DNA from: RUG100 sp963542695
GTDB taxonomy: Bacteria; Bacillota; Clostridia; Peptostreptococcales; Anaerovoracaceae
NCBI GenBank assembly: GCA_963542695.1
Contig: CAUTYX010000002.1
Location: 62,001 to 126,000, forward strand
Direction of reading: 5' to 3'
DNA: 64,000 bases
The first letter of the stretch is position 1, and each line of letters begins with the position of its first letter. This document shows positions 24,683 to 32,671 of the stretch, piece by piece. Below the pieces are notes generated by a model. It was not told the DNA's origin, ran no database searches, and saw only the letters and a program-made list of their open reading frames with translations. Both the position numbers and the translations under genes were made by a program.

Positions 24683-25693
24683 CTAAAATTTTCCGGCATT
24701 GGCAGCTTCTTCTACAGAAACAGCCACAGCAACAGTCGCTCCTACCATGGGGTTGTTACCCATTCCGATAAGGCCCATCATTTCTACGTGAGCCGGTACA
24801 GAGGAGGAGCCTGCAAATTGTGCATCAGAGTGCATCCTTCCCATGGTATCTGTCATACCGTAGCTGGCAGGACCTGCTGCCATATTGTCAGGATGCAATG
24901 TACGTCCTGTACCGCCACCGGAGGCAACAGAGAAGTACTTTTTACCCTGATCAATACATTCTTTTTTGTAGGTGGCTGCAACAGGATGTTGGAATCTTGT
25001 AGGGTTGGTGGAGTTTCCGGTAATGGAAACTCCAACTTTTTCGTGATGCATAATGGCAACGCCTTCCTGTACATCGTCTACGCCGTAGCATTTAACCATG
25101 GAACGAAGGCCATCAGAATATGCCTTTTCATAGACTACCTTCAGCATAGCTGCATCGTAATCGTATTCTGTTTCCACAAAGGTAAATCCATTGATTCTGG
25201 AAATAATCTGTGCAGCATCCTTTCCAAGACCATTTAGAATAACACGCAGCGGCTGCTTGCGGACTTTATTGGCCTTTTCGGCAATACCGATGGCGCCTTC
25301 TGCAGCGGCAAAGGATTCGTGTCCGGCTAAAAAGCAGAAACATTCGGTTTCTTCTTCCAGCAGCATCTTTCCAAGATTGCCGTGTCCCAAACCAACTTTT
25401 CTGTGGTCGGCAACAGATCCGGGAATGCAAAAGGCCTGCAGCCCTTCTCCAATAGCGGCAGCAGCTTCCGATGCTTTCCGTGCATTTTTCTTTATGGCAA
25501 CAGCCGCACCTACCGTGTAGGCCCAGCTGGCATTTTCAAAACAAATAGGCTGGATGTTCTTTACCTGATGATACACATCAAGACCGGCCTCTTTGGTAAT
25601 GGTCGCCGTTTCTTCAATATCTTTAATGCCGTACTGTGCCAGCAAGGCATTGATTTGGCTGATTCTTCTTTCATATGATTCAAATAAAGCCAT
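24683..25693 (-). CDS. GGGtGRT protein
   Basis: 336-residue member of the family named after its motif, here SGGGTGRTLHPDNMAAGP, followed by a long nearly invariant C-terminal segment (MTDTMGRMHSDAQFAGSS... LIGMGNNPMVGATVAVAVSVEEAA). No domain of known activity and no membrane segment. The family is found in anaerobic Firmicutes and usually sits beside an iron-sulfur scaffold gene, as here (15-base gap). A role in iron-sulfur or sulfur chemistry is an inference from that linkage. Confidence 0.9.
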   Translation of the reverse strand: MALFESYERRISQINALLAQYGIKDIEETATITKEAGLDVYHQVKNIQPICFENASWAYTVGAAVAIKKNARKASEAAAAIGEGLQAFCIPGSVADHRKVGLGHGNLGKMLLEEETECFCFLAGHESFAAAEGAIGIAEKANKVRKQPLRVILNGLGKDAAQIISRINGFTFVETEYDYDAAMLKVVYEKAYSDGLRSMVKCYGVDDVQEGVAIMHHEKVGVSITGNSTNPTRFQHPVAATYKKECIDQGKKYFSVASGGGTGRTLHPDNMAAGPASYGMTDTMGRMHSDAQFAGSSSVPAHVEMMGLIGMGNNPMVGATVAVAVSVEEAANAGKF

Positions 25694-25708
25694 GGTTGTT
25701 CTCCTCTC

Positions 25709-26401
25709 CTACTCTTTTCTTGGATCGATGATCTTTACAGCATCGTCAACACGACCGTACTGTCCCTTGGCCTTTTCCCAAGCAACATTGGGCTCATCGC
25801 CGTTTTTAATAAAGTCTGTCATTTTACCAAGAGATACAAACTGATAACCAATGACTTCATCGTTCTCATCCAGAGCCAGCCCGGTTACATATCCTTCCGC
25901 CATTTCCAGGTAACGAACCCCCTTTTCACGGGTTCCATACATTGTTCCTACCTGGGAACGCAGTCCCTTACCCAGGTCTTCCAGTCCGGCGCCAACAGAT
26001 AGGCCGTCATCAGAAAATGCACTCTGGGTACGTCCATATACAATTTGCAGGAACAGTTCCCGCATGGCAGTATTAATAGCATCACATACCAGATCGGTAT
26101 TCAATGCCTCCAAAATAGTTTTTCCTTGGAGGATTTCCGCAGCCATAGCAGCTGAATGTGTCATGCCCGAGCATCCAATGGTTTCAATCAGAGCTTCCTC
26201 TATAACGCCTTCTTTCACGTTGAGAGTCAGCTTACATGCACCCTGCTGCGGTGCACACCAGCCTACGCCATGGGTAAATCCGGAGATATCCCCAATCTGC
26301 GTTGCTCTGACCCATTTTCCTTCTTCAGGAATTGGTGCCGATTTATGTCTGGCGCCTTTGGCGACAGGACACATATCCTTTACTTCCGTTGTATAAATCA
26401 T
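25709..26401 (-). CDS. NifU-like iron-sulfur cluster assembly scaffold protein
   Basis: 230 residues from ATG 26401 (GGGAGGAAG just upstream). It shows a NifU N-terminal-type fold: ISGFTHGVGWCAPQQGACKLTL with a Cys pair, IETIGCSGMTHSAAMAAEIL with the second ligand Cys, and LNTDLVCDAINTAMRELFLQ with a third. This is a specialised subgroup that travels with GGGtGRT proteins, distinct from IscU/SufU. First gene of its operon, just past a terminator on the same strand. Confidence 0.88.
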   Translation of the reverse strand: MIYTTEVKDMCPVAKGARHKSAPIPEEGKWVRATQIGDISGFTHGVGWCAPQQGACKLTLNVKEGVIEEALIETIGCSGMTHSAAMAAEILQGKTILEALNTDLVCDAINTAMRELFLQIVYGRTQSAFSDDGLSVGAGLEDLGKGLRSQVGTMYGTREKGVRYLEMAEGYVTGLALDENDEVIGYQFVSLGKMTDFIKNGDEPNVAWEKAKGQYGRVDDAVKIIDPRKE

Positions 26402-26452
26402 AGATTCTTCCTCCCATAGTATAGCTTGAATCCCACTGTCTATATGATACCA

Positions 26453-26494
26453 CAAAAACAACGCACCAACAGAATGAATCTCCTTAGTGCGTTG
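26453..26494 (-). terminator. Terminator behind the 141-residue protein gene
   Basis: CAACGCACCAA (26459-26469) pairs with TTAGTGCGTTG (26484-26494); five T follow on the minus strand. Confidence 0.85.
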
Positions 26495-26506
26495 CTAAAA
26501 TACAGT

Positions 26507-26932
26507 TTATTTTGCTGCCTTTTTAGGCGCGTTGTACTTGTCCCACATCTTTTCGTAGGCATCGATGGTGGACTGTTTTTCTCCCCTGCGTTCCAATTGC
26601 TGCATCAGCATACGCTTGGTGTAACCCATTTCCTTCATTTCGATAATGCTCTCTTTCTGCATCTTACGACCCCAAAGGATAAAGTAAACAGCCACGCCCA
26701 CAAAAATCACGCCGCAAATAATGGATGGGATTAGATACTGCAACAGTATCATTGCAGCAGTTAAAATGGCAAAAGCGATAACAACGCCCATGAGAATGCG
26801 ACGCTGCACCTTCATCTTTTTTTCCTTATTCTTTTGCTTGTCCTGCTGTTCTTTCATCATGGTCATCTGGTAGGCCTTGGTCTGCCTGCGCATACCGTAC
26901 TGCTGTGCCTGATGTCTTCTCTTTCCTGACAT
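26507..26932 (-). CDS. Small membrane protein, function unknown
   Basis: 141 residues. A very basic, Gln/Lys-rich N-terminus (about 45 residues) is followed by two membrane helices (ILMGVVIAFAILTAAMILLQYLI and IICGVIFVGVAVYFILWG, residues about 47-88) and a charged amphipathic C-terminal helix (ESIIEMKEMGYTKRMLMQQLERRG). No family recognised. Second gene after the 103-residue protein gene (18 bases). Confidence 0.7.
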   Translation of the reverse strand: MSGKRRHQAQQYGMRRQTKAYQMTMMKEQQDKQKNKEKKMKVQRRILMGVVIAFAILTAAMILLQYLIPSIICGVIFVGVAVYFILWGRKMQKESIIEMKEMGYTKRMLMQQLERRGEKQSTIDAYEKMWDKYNAPKKAAK

Positions 26933-26950
26933 AACTCTCTTTCACCCCTC

Positions 26951-27262
26951 TTACAGAAGATCCCTATTATCTAAAATCAGCTTAATTTCGTTTTCTTCAC
27001 TAAGGATGTTATTAACAGCTGCCACTTCAGGAACGGCGGTTGCTTCCTTTTCCATTTCTGCTAGCATCTGCGCCTTTTCATCAAGACCTTCCTGCCCTCC
27101 GTCAATGGCAGTCAAATATTTTTGGCAGGCTGCCAACATGGTTTCGTTAGGCTTGTCTGTTGGAAACCCACAGAAAAAGAATGCATCTTGTTTGAATCTC
27201 TGATTCTCCTCAATAGCTCTAATTTTCTTAATCAGACCTTCTCTCGTTACTTCATTGCTCAT
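26951..27262 (-). CDS. Small soluble protein, function unknown
   Basis: 103 residues from ATG 27262, which has GGAGG upstream (15 bases of frame before it are not needed). Mostly helical and acidic; no membrane segment, one Cys in FFFCGFPTDKPNET. I do not recognise the family. A promoter lies upstream and the membrane-protein gene follows, so the two form an operon. Confidence 0.7.
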   Translation of the reverse strand: MSNEVTREGLIKKIRAIEENQRFKQDAFFFCGFPTDKPNETMLAACQKYLTAIDGGQEGLDEKAQMLAEMEKEATAVPEVAAVNNILSEENEIKLILDNRDLL

Positions 27263-27310
27263 AACTTTCCTCCACATTTATGTGCAAATTTTATGTATAA
27301 TCCACAAAAA

Positions 27311-27340
27311 ATGTTACCATCTGTATCCCCGGTTTGTCAA
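27311..27340 (-). promoter_or_regulatory. Promoter of the two small-protein genes
   Basis: TTGACA (27335-27340), 18 bases, TAACAT (27311-27316); the -35 overlaps the end of proC. Confidence 0.55.
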
Positions 27341-28158
27341 GGTTTATCAACAATCGCCTCAATGGATTTGATGCAGGCATTGCGCATTCCTGTTTCTTCC
27401 AAAGCCGTTACACCGCCTATGGTTGTCCCCCCCGGAGAGCACACCTGATCTTTTAAAACGGCAGGGTGGATTCCGGTGGATAATTGCAACTGGGAAGCCC
27501 CCCGAATCATCTGGGCAACCAAAGCATAGGCTTGGTCTCTGGGGAGTCCGAACTTTACCCCGGCATCTCCATACGCTTCCATAATTACATCTATAAAGGC
27601 CGGCCCACATCCGGAAATAGCTCCGCCAATTCCCATCAGGGAACTGGGCAGCTGTTCTATGCGGCCTGTTGCAGCGAATAAATCCATGATTTCGTCTCGT
27701 TCCGACTCACTTAGACTGTTGGTTTCTTCAAAGAGCAACACACCTTCTCTCACCATAGCCGGTGTATTTGGCATAACAAATTGCAGGCGGATTTTATCCG
27801 GTGCAAAATCGCTTTCTGTAAAAGGAGCATTCTCTGTAAAATACTCTTGGTACGTTGCAAAATCCCAGCCGACAGCAATGGAGATTAACGCTTTCCCCTG
27901 TAAATCTTCTCGGATTTCCTCCAGTACTCCGGGAATCTGATGCGGCTTGCAGGCCATGATTACCGTATCTACCGTTTCCACCAGTTTTTTCGGGTCGGTG
28001 ACAGGTATAAAACCAATGCGTTTACTGTTTTTCTGTAGCTTTTCTTGATTGGGAGCATAAGCAAATATCGCATTCTCTTTTATTTTACCGGCATCAATAA
28101 AGCCTTTTGCCAAGGCCTTTGCCATGTTTCCCATTCCGATAAATCCCAGTTTTTTCAT
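27337..28158 (-). CDS. proC: Pyrroline-5-carboxylate reductase
   Basis: NAD(P)H reduction of pyrroline-5-carboxylate to proline. Rossmann start KLGFIGMGNMAKALAKGF, VIMACKPHQIP, VMPNTPAMVREGV, and the C-terminal dimerisation segment SGCGPAFIDVIMEAYGDAGVKFGLPRDQA plus CSPGGTTIGGVTALEE. 273 residues, full length. Monocistronic; proA and proB are not in the window. Confidence 0.95.
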   Translation of the reverse strand: MKKLGFIGMGNMAKALAKGFIDAGKIKENAIFAYAPNQEKLQKNSKRIGFIPVTDPKKLVETVDTVIMACKPHQIPGVLEEIREDLQGKALISIAVGWDFATYQEYFTENAPFTESDFAPDKIRLQFVMPNTPAMVREGVLLFEETNSLSESERDEIMDLFAATGRIEQLPSSLMGIGGAISGCGPAFIDVIMEAYGDAGVKFGLPRDQAYALVAQMIRGASQLQLSTGIHPAVLKDQVCSPGGTTIGGVTALEETGMRNACIKSIEAIVDKP

Positions 28159-28266
28159 TCTTCATCGCCTCTTTTCCAGCCAACGGATTTCTTTTTTATA
28201 TTTCCCTATACTATATCAGATTTTGTGGTAAGCTAAAATAGATAATTCTTTGAAGGAGGAACCCAA

Positions 28267-28782
28267 ATGAGTGAATTGATTGATATCTATAACCAGGACA
28301 AGCAGCCTACCGGCAAACAAATGGACCGAGAAAAAGACCGGTTGCAGCCGGGAGAATATATGCTATACGCCTTGGCATTAATACAAAATGACAAAGGACA
28401 ATTTCTCTTGACCCAACGCTCCCGAGATAAAAAATGGGCTGCCGGATGGTGGGAAGTACCGGGAGGCGCTGCCAAGGCAGGAGAAGATTCCTTTACCGCC
28501 ATGCGCCGAGAAGTCTGGGAAGAGACCGGCATCGACTTGCAAACTCCCGATGATAAACCCATCTATTCCTATCGCAATGACGACCCGGAAACCGGCGACT
28601 ATTACTTCTGTGACATCTATCTTTGCCACCAAAACTTCGGTGCCAGCGATATTCACCTGCAAAACAAGGAAACCATCGATTACCAAATTGCTTCTTTAGA
28701 AGGCGTTTCCATTTTGCAGAAGGTCAACGGCGTTCTCCACTACCCTCGATTAATGGAAGCACTAAAAGCGGCAAATTTGTAA
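28267..28782 (+). CDS. NUDIX hydrolase
   Basis: Pyrophosphohydrolase of 171 residues. The Nudix box G-x5-E-x7-REVWEETGI is present at about residues 77-98 (GAAKAGEDSFTAMRREVWEE). The N-terminal ELIDIYNQDKQPTGKQMDRE is typical of the IPP-isomerase-like/YfcD-type branch. GAAGGAGG precedes the ATG. Substrate unknown. A strong terminator follows. Confidence 0.87.
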   Translation: MSELIDIYNQDKQPTGKQMDREKDRLQPGEYMLYALALIQNDKGQFLLTQRSRDKKWAAGWWEVPGGAAKAGEDSFTAMRREVWEETGIDLQTPDDKPIYSYRNDDPETGDYYFCDIYLCHQNFGASDIHLQNKETIDYQIASLEGVSILQKVNGVLHYPRLMEALKAANL

Positions 28783-28803
28783 AATATCAAAACAAAGAAA
28801 AAA

Positions 28804-28849
28804 ATCCCCTGGCGATGTAGAGTATTCTACCGGCCAGGGGATTTTTTTC
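28804..28849 (+). terminator. Bidirectional terminator between NUDIX and nitroreductase genes
   Basis: ATCCCCTGGC (28804-28813) pairs with GCCAGGGGAT (28833-28842), flanked by A-run before and seven T after, so it works for both converging genes. Confidence 0.9.
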
Positions 28850-28896
28850 TTTGGCCTATTGTTGGGATGATCTCATCTTGTATGATCAGCGTTCCC

Positions 28897-29757
28897 TTAG
28901 ATATGGCAGCTTGCTACAAATACGCAGTCTTCCGGTAATGCCAAATCTCTATCCGGTTTCTCAAAATTCCAAACAGGAGCTTCGGCTCTTACCGTTCCTA
29001 AAACAATGGAGAAATTGCTCATGGCAATCCCGTAGTTCAGGTGTTTATCAGATTCCGTAGTCATTTCATCCGGTATACCGATTAAGCTAATTATATCATC
29101 ATCTACGATGACTCTGTATGGCTGACGATTAAAGAAGGACTGTGCCGTGCTGATGGAATGAAGACCTGCTTCCAATTCCATGTACAAATTCATAGCCTCT
29201 TTGTGACCATACGTCTTGTAGTAAAGCATGTCTTCCAGGCTAATCTTTGGTGCCGCCTGCTCTTCATTTTTTACCATCTTTACATTGGATGGACTGACAA
29301 TGTCAAGACGAACATCTTCTTCCTCGTCTCTTTGTCCAAACCCTACTACTACAGCAACTTCTTTATCGGTCTCTTTACCAAGAGCCTTTTTGGCAAAAGC
29401 AGCATCATTTACCGTCAGCCAGCAGGCAGCAATATCTTTTTCTGTCAGCTTTAAGGTAACTGCCTGTGCCAGGAAAGCTGCATTTTCAAGATAATGCTCT
29501 TTGTCTTCTGAAAAAACCACCAAGTACTGCGGAGCTCTGATAATAAAGCCGTTGTATCCAACACTCATACCCAGTCGATCTGCTACGGCACCATCAAAAA
29601 ATCCCAGTTCTGTCTCAATAGAAGGAACCAATGGTTGACATGATTCAAAATACGCCTTCACCTCATCCAGGATTGCGATATCTACTTTGTCATCGGTAAA
29701 ACTACGACAAGACTGACGTTGCTTTACCACGTTTTCGTAATAACTAATATAATCCAT
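28897..29757 (-). CDS. Nitroreductase-family protein
   Basis: Flavin reductase fold of 286 residues from ATG 29757 (GGCGGAAAAG upstream). FMN phosphate contacts are suggested by the N-terminal QRQSCRSFTDD, the GFIIRAPQYLVVFSE strand and the GLGKETDKEVAVVVGFGQ segment; the C-terminal half contains a second copy-like region (SAQSFFNRQPYRVIV, LNYGIAMSNFSIVLGT). This two-part layout is that of the larger 'putative TM nitroreductase' class. Electron acceptor unknown. Confidence 0.8.
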   Translation of the reverse strand: MDYISYYENVVKQRQSCRSFTDDKVDIAILDEVKAYFESCQPLVPSIETELGFFDGAVADRLGMSVGYNGFIIRAPQYLVVFSEDKEHYLENAAFLAQAVTLKLTEKDIAACWLTVNDAAFAKKALGKETDKEVAVVVGFGQRDEEEDVRLDIVSPSNVKMVKNEEQAAPKISLEDMLYYKTYGHKEAMNLYMELEAGLHSISTAQSFFNRQPYRVIVDDDIISLIGIPDEMTTESDKHLNYGIAMSNFSIVLGTVRAEAPVWNFEKPDRDLALPEDCVFVASCHI

Positions 29758-29845
29758 TCTTTTCCGCCTTTCCCATGTATGCCTACTACCTCTTGACACA
29801 CACGTTCTATCATGCCTTTATCATACACCAGAACCCCTTGTAAAT

Positions 29846-30622
29846 CTACCTTTCCTTGCCAAGGCTGCCTTCTCTTTTTCCGAAAGCTTTGGCCGCCAAG
29901 AAAGACGCAATCGGCATCACCAAAATGCTGCCGAGGGCGCTGATTAAAATGCCTACACTTCCTTGGGCAAATTCTTTCGAATTGATTAAATCCGTAAAAG
30001 AATAGTAGGTCATAAAATCAACGAATACCAGCAAATACTCTCCGGCAAATATAAAAAACAACGTGTTAACCGTGGAGCTTAATATGCTCTTACTAATGCG
30101 AATGCCTGATAAAAACAGTTCCCCGCTACCGGCATCCGGGCGATGAGCTGCCACCTGGTAGATTCCCGACACAACGGATATGGCTGCATCAATAACGGCT
30201 CCTACCAGCGTAGCCAAAATAACCGCCACCTGAATCATATACATATCCAGTCCGATTTTGCCGGAAAACCCATTGGATTCCCGGATGTACTGCTGTCCTA
30301 TGTTGGACATCCCCTGCAAATGACCTTGGTACACGACAAAGAAAATCAACAATATTATTGCGGCATTTACCACCAACACTGCCACAAAAGATACAGCAGT
30401 TTTTTGGTTGACTTCATTTTGAAAAAACAAGGTAATCAGCGACACCAATACCATGGCAACAATAGAAACAGCCAACGGCGGTACTCCCATATACATAGCA
30501 CCTAACGATAGTGCCATAACAAGGCCGTTCAAAAGCAGTGTTACAATGGTTTTGGCTGTTCTGTCGCCACCGATTACCATAGCCAGAACCATAAAAATGA
30601 CAAAGAGTACAAGGATTAGCAT
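29846..30622 (-). CDS. YibE/F-family membrane protein (second of a pair)
   Basis: 258 residues, about seven hydrophobic helices, starting LILVLFVIFMVLAMVIGG. The family signature in the middle is ILATLVGAVIDAAISVVSGIYQVAAH. It lacks the extracellular N-terminal domain of its neighbour and matches the YibF-like half. The start overlaps the upstream gene by 7 bases, so the two are translationally coupled and probably form a complex. Function unknown. Confidence 0.82.
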   Translation of the reverse strand: MLILVLFVIFMVLAMVIGGDRTAKTIVTLLLNGLVMALSLGAMYMGVPPLAVSIVAMVLVSLITLFFQNEVNQKTAVSFVAVLVVNAAIILLIFFVVYQGHLQGMSNIGQQYIRESNGFSGKIGLDMYMIQVAVILATLVGAVIDAAISVVSGIYQVAAHRPDAGSGELFLSGIRISKSILSSTVNTLFFIFAGEYLLVFVDFMTYYSFTDLINSKEFAQGSVGILISALGSILVMPIASFLAAKAFGKREGSLGKER

Positions 30623-31731
30623 AACTTCTCCTTTCCGGCCCTTCGACCTGCCCTACCGCCTTTTTTATCCTTTGAAAACAGGGAAGCCACATAAGCGGAT
30701 ATCGGAATGGTTATCAATACAGCAATGGCTCCTGCCAGAAACCGAGCCACATCAAAATAGCCGTTGTACTTCATTACAGTCAGAAAGCGAACATCATTTG
30801 CCATAGACACCATGGCCACCGGAATAATGGCTGCAAGATTTGTAAAAAACAATACGTTAATCATCGTGCCTGTGATATCATCAGCCACAGATCCAATGGA
30901 TTTTCGCAGCTGTTTCATGGATAAATCAGGCGATTTATGTAACAGTTCTGTGGTTGTTGTCGTAATGGTCACCGATACATCGATTACCGCTCCCAGACCG
31001 CTAATGATAATCTGGGCAAGGAAAAAATGATTTGCCTGAATCTTTGTATAGGGCTCAGGCAAAAAATCCAAATAGTTATACCCAATATCTTTAGAAAACC
31101 AAATCAGCACAAAGGCAATAAGACCAACAACAAAAGTGGCGCTGCAAGTTGCCACAAAGGACATTATCAACCGGCGATTCCATCCATTGATTAGTAAAAG
31201 AACAAGGAAAGTAAAGATAAAGCAGCAGCCGATAGAAAGCCACAAAATATCATACCCGGCAACATATAGTCTGGTCATTCCATAAAAGAGCAACACATTA
31301 ATAACAAAACAAAGAGATGTTAAAAGTCCCTGACCTCCACCTAAAATAATCAATATGGCAAAGAGCAGCAAGGCAGCACCGGCAATTTGATAATCCCTTT
31401 TGACGCCTACCGGATGCTTATGATCATTGCTAAGAAATAACATATCGCCCTTGTGATACTTTTCATCATAAACCAGCGAGTTGTCGTAAATGTTGGTGAG
31501 AGAAATAACCTTCCCCTTACTTTTTGTATTTACAAGACGGATGGTAAGCTTTTGTTCCTGATTATTTTTCGAAATTTTTTCTGAAACAGAAACTACTTTT
31601 CCAATAGGTTCTTTGTAGATTTCGCTGTTGTTATATACCATTAGGAATAAAACTATTCCGCATAAAATGGTAATACAAACTCTAACGACAAACCCTTTTC
31701 CAAAAAATTGTTGTTTTTTCATCGTTGCCAT
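30616..31731 (-). CDS. YibE/F-family membrane protein (first of a pair)
   Basis: 371 residues from ATG 31731. One N-terminal membrane helix (VRVCITILCGIVLFLMVY), a soluble beta-domain of about 90 residues probably outside the cell, then seven helices with the family segment ISGLGAVIDVSVTITTTTTELLH. The C-terminus is a basic tail. A TACAAT -10 element ends 7 bases before the ATG and no ribosome site is present, so the mRNA may be leaderless; a second ATG 9 bases on is an alternative. Function unknown. Confidence 0.82.
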   Translation of the reverse strand: MATMKKQQFFGKGFVVRVCITILCGIVLFLMVYNNSEIYKEPIGKVVSVSEKISKNNQEQKLTIRLVNTKSKGKVISLTNIYDNSLVYDEKYHKGDMLFLSNDHKHPVGVKRDYQIAGAALLLFAILIILGGGQGLLTSLCFVINVLLFYGMTRLYVAGYDILWLSIGCCFIFTFLVLLLINGWNRRLIMSFVATCSATFVVGLIAFVLIWFSKDIGYNYLDFLPEPYTKIQANHFFLAQIIISGLGAVIDVSVTITTTTTELLHKSPDLSMKQLRKSIGSVADDITGTMINVLFFTNLAAIIPVAMVSMANDVRFLTVMKYNGYFDVARFLAGAIAVLITIPISAYVASLFSKDKKGGRAGRRAGKEKLC

Positions 31732-31738
31732 AGACTGT

Positions 31739-31744
31739 ATTGTA
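31739..31744 (-). promoter_or_regulatory. -10 element of the yibE/F operon
   Basis: TACAAT on the minus strand just after the yajC terminator; a -35 is only weakly matched by TTTTTA. Confidence 0.4.
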
Positions 31745-31762
31745 CCACAGTTTACCGCCAAT

Positions 31763-31789
31763 AAAAAAGCCGATAGAAAACTATCGGCT
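31763..31789 (-). terminator. Terminator of yajC
   Basis: AGCCGATAG (31768-31776), AAAA loop, CTATCGGCT (31781-31789), six T on the minus strand. Confidence 0.92.
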
Positions 31790-31820
31790 CCGTATATTCG
31801 TAGATGTTCCTAAAAGAAAA

Positions 31821-32264
31821 TTATTCTTCACTCTTGGTTTCTTCTGCTTGTTCTTCCTCTACGGATTCTGCAGCAGCTTCTTCCATTTTTTCTGTGTCTT
31901 CTTTTACAGCTTCGTCAGCGTCATCGTTTTTCTTCATACGCTTTGGAACTGCCTTCTTTACAGGTTCTTCTTCAACATCGTCATCGCGCTCTTTCATTTC
32001 TGCACTGCTTACGATTTTGGAAACGGACCATCTCATCATCTCAAAACGAGTGTGACTGGCACCAACCTGAATAATCAAGGATTCTTCCTTTGTCTTAACG
32101 ACCTTTCCGCAAAGACCGCCAATGGTAATAATACGATCTCCTACTTTGACGGAACTCCGCATTGCGTTGGTCTCTTTTTCTCTTTTTCTCTGTGGTCTGA
32201 TCAACAGGAAGTACATCACTACGATCATAACCACTAACAGAATTATACCACTAGCACCCTGCAT
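31821..32264 (-). CDS. yajC: Preprotein translocase subunit YajC
   Basis: Single-helix accessory subunit of the Sec translocase. IILLVVMIVVMYFLLIRPQRKREKE (residues 7-32) is the diagnostic helix plus RPQ motif, followed by VKVGDRIITIGGLCGKVVK. The last 60 residues are an unusually long acidic/Lys tail (DDDVEEEPVKKA...). 147 residues from ATG 32264 with AAGGAGG; the frame extends upstream into the tRNA-Leu gene and is not used. secD/secF and tgt, common neighbours, are absent here. Confidence 0.93.
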   Translation of the reverse strand: MQGASGIILLVVMIVVMYFLLIRPQRKREKETNAMRSSVKVGDRIITIGGLCGKVVKTKEESLIIQVGASHTRFEMMRWSVSKIVSSAEMKERDDDVEEEPVKKAVPKRMKKNDDADEAVKEDTEKMEEAAAESVEEEQAEETKSEE

Positions 32265-32291
32265 ACATTCACCCTCCTTGGTTTTTTGTAA

Positions 32292-32378
32292 TGGTGCCGG
32301 CGATGGGGGTCGAACCCATACGGTGTTGCCACCACAGGATTTTGAATCCTGCACGTCTGCCAATTCCATCACGCCGGC
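32292..32378 (-). tRNA. tRNA-Leu (anticodon CAA)
   Basis: Acceptor GCCGGCG at 32372-32378 pairs with CGCCGGC at 32296-32302, discriminator A, CCA encoded at 32292-32294. Anticodon loop TTCAAAA between CAGGA/TCCTG gives CAA for UUG codons. The long variable arm identifies a class II leucine tRNA, and GGTTCGACCC is the T loop. Confidence 0.93.
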
Positions 32379-32527
32379 ACAACATAGTAATTATATCATT
32401 CTTTCTTCGATACCGTCAACTCTACAATTGAAAATATCCGATACTTTTTTCACTGCATTTTTTATGTTACACCGAAGGAATACGGTGCAAAACCCGCCGC
32501 CAGATAAATAGCAACGGGTTGTTTTCA

Positions 32528-32610
32528 TGGTGCGCCCGACTGGATTCGAACCAGCACGGTCTCCCACACGCCCCTCAAACGTGCGCGTCTGCCTGTTCCG
32601 CCACGGGCGC
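32528..32610 (-). tRNA. tRNA-Leu (anticodon GAG)
   Basis: Acceptor GCGCCCG at 32604-32610 pairs with CGGGCGC at 32532-32538, discriminator A, CCA encoded at 32528-32530. The anticodon stem CACGT/GCGTG encloses TTGAGGG, giving GAG for CUC/CUU. T loop GGTTCGAATCC. Long variable arm. Confidence 0.92.
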
Positions 32611-32671
32611 TTATTACAAGATTCTTCCTTGTAAACGGACGACATCCTTATCTATAATAAAATCTAGGTGT

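Noticed and set aside
32265..32372. Upstream extension of yajC
   Set aside because: It reads through the tRNA-Leu gene; ATG 32264 has an ideal AAGGAGG.
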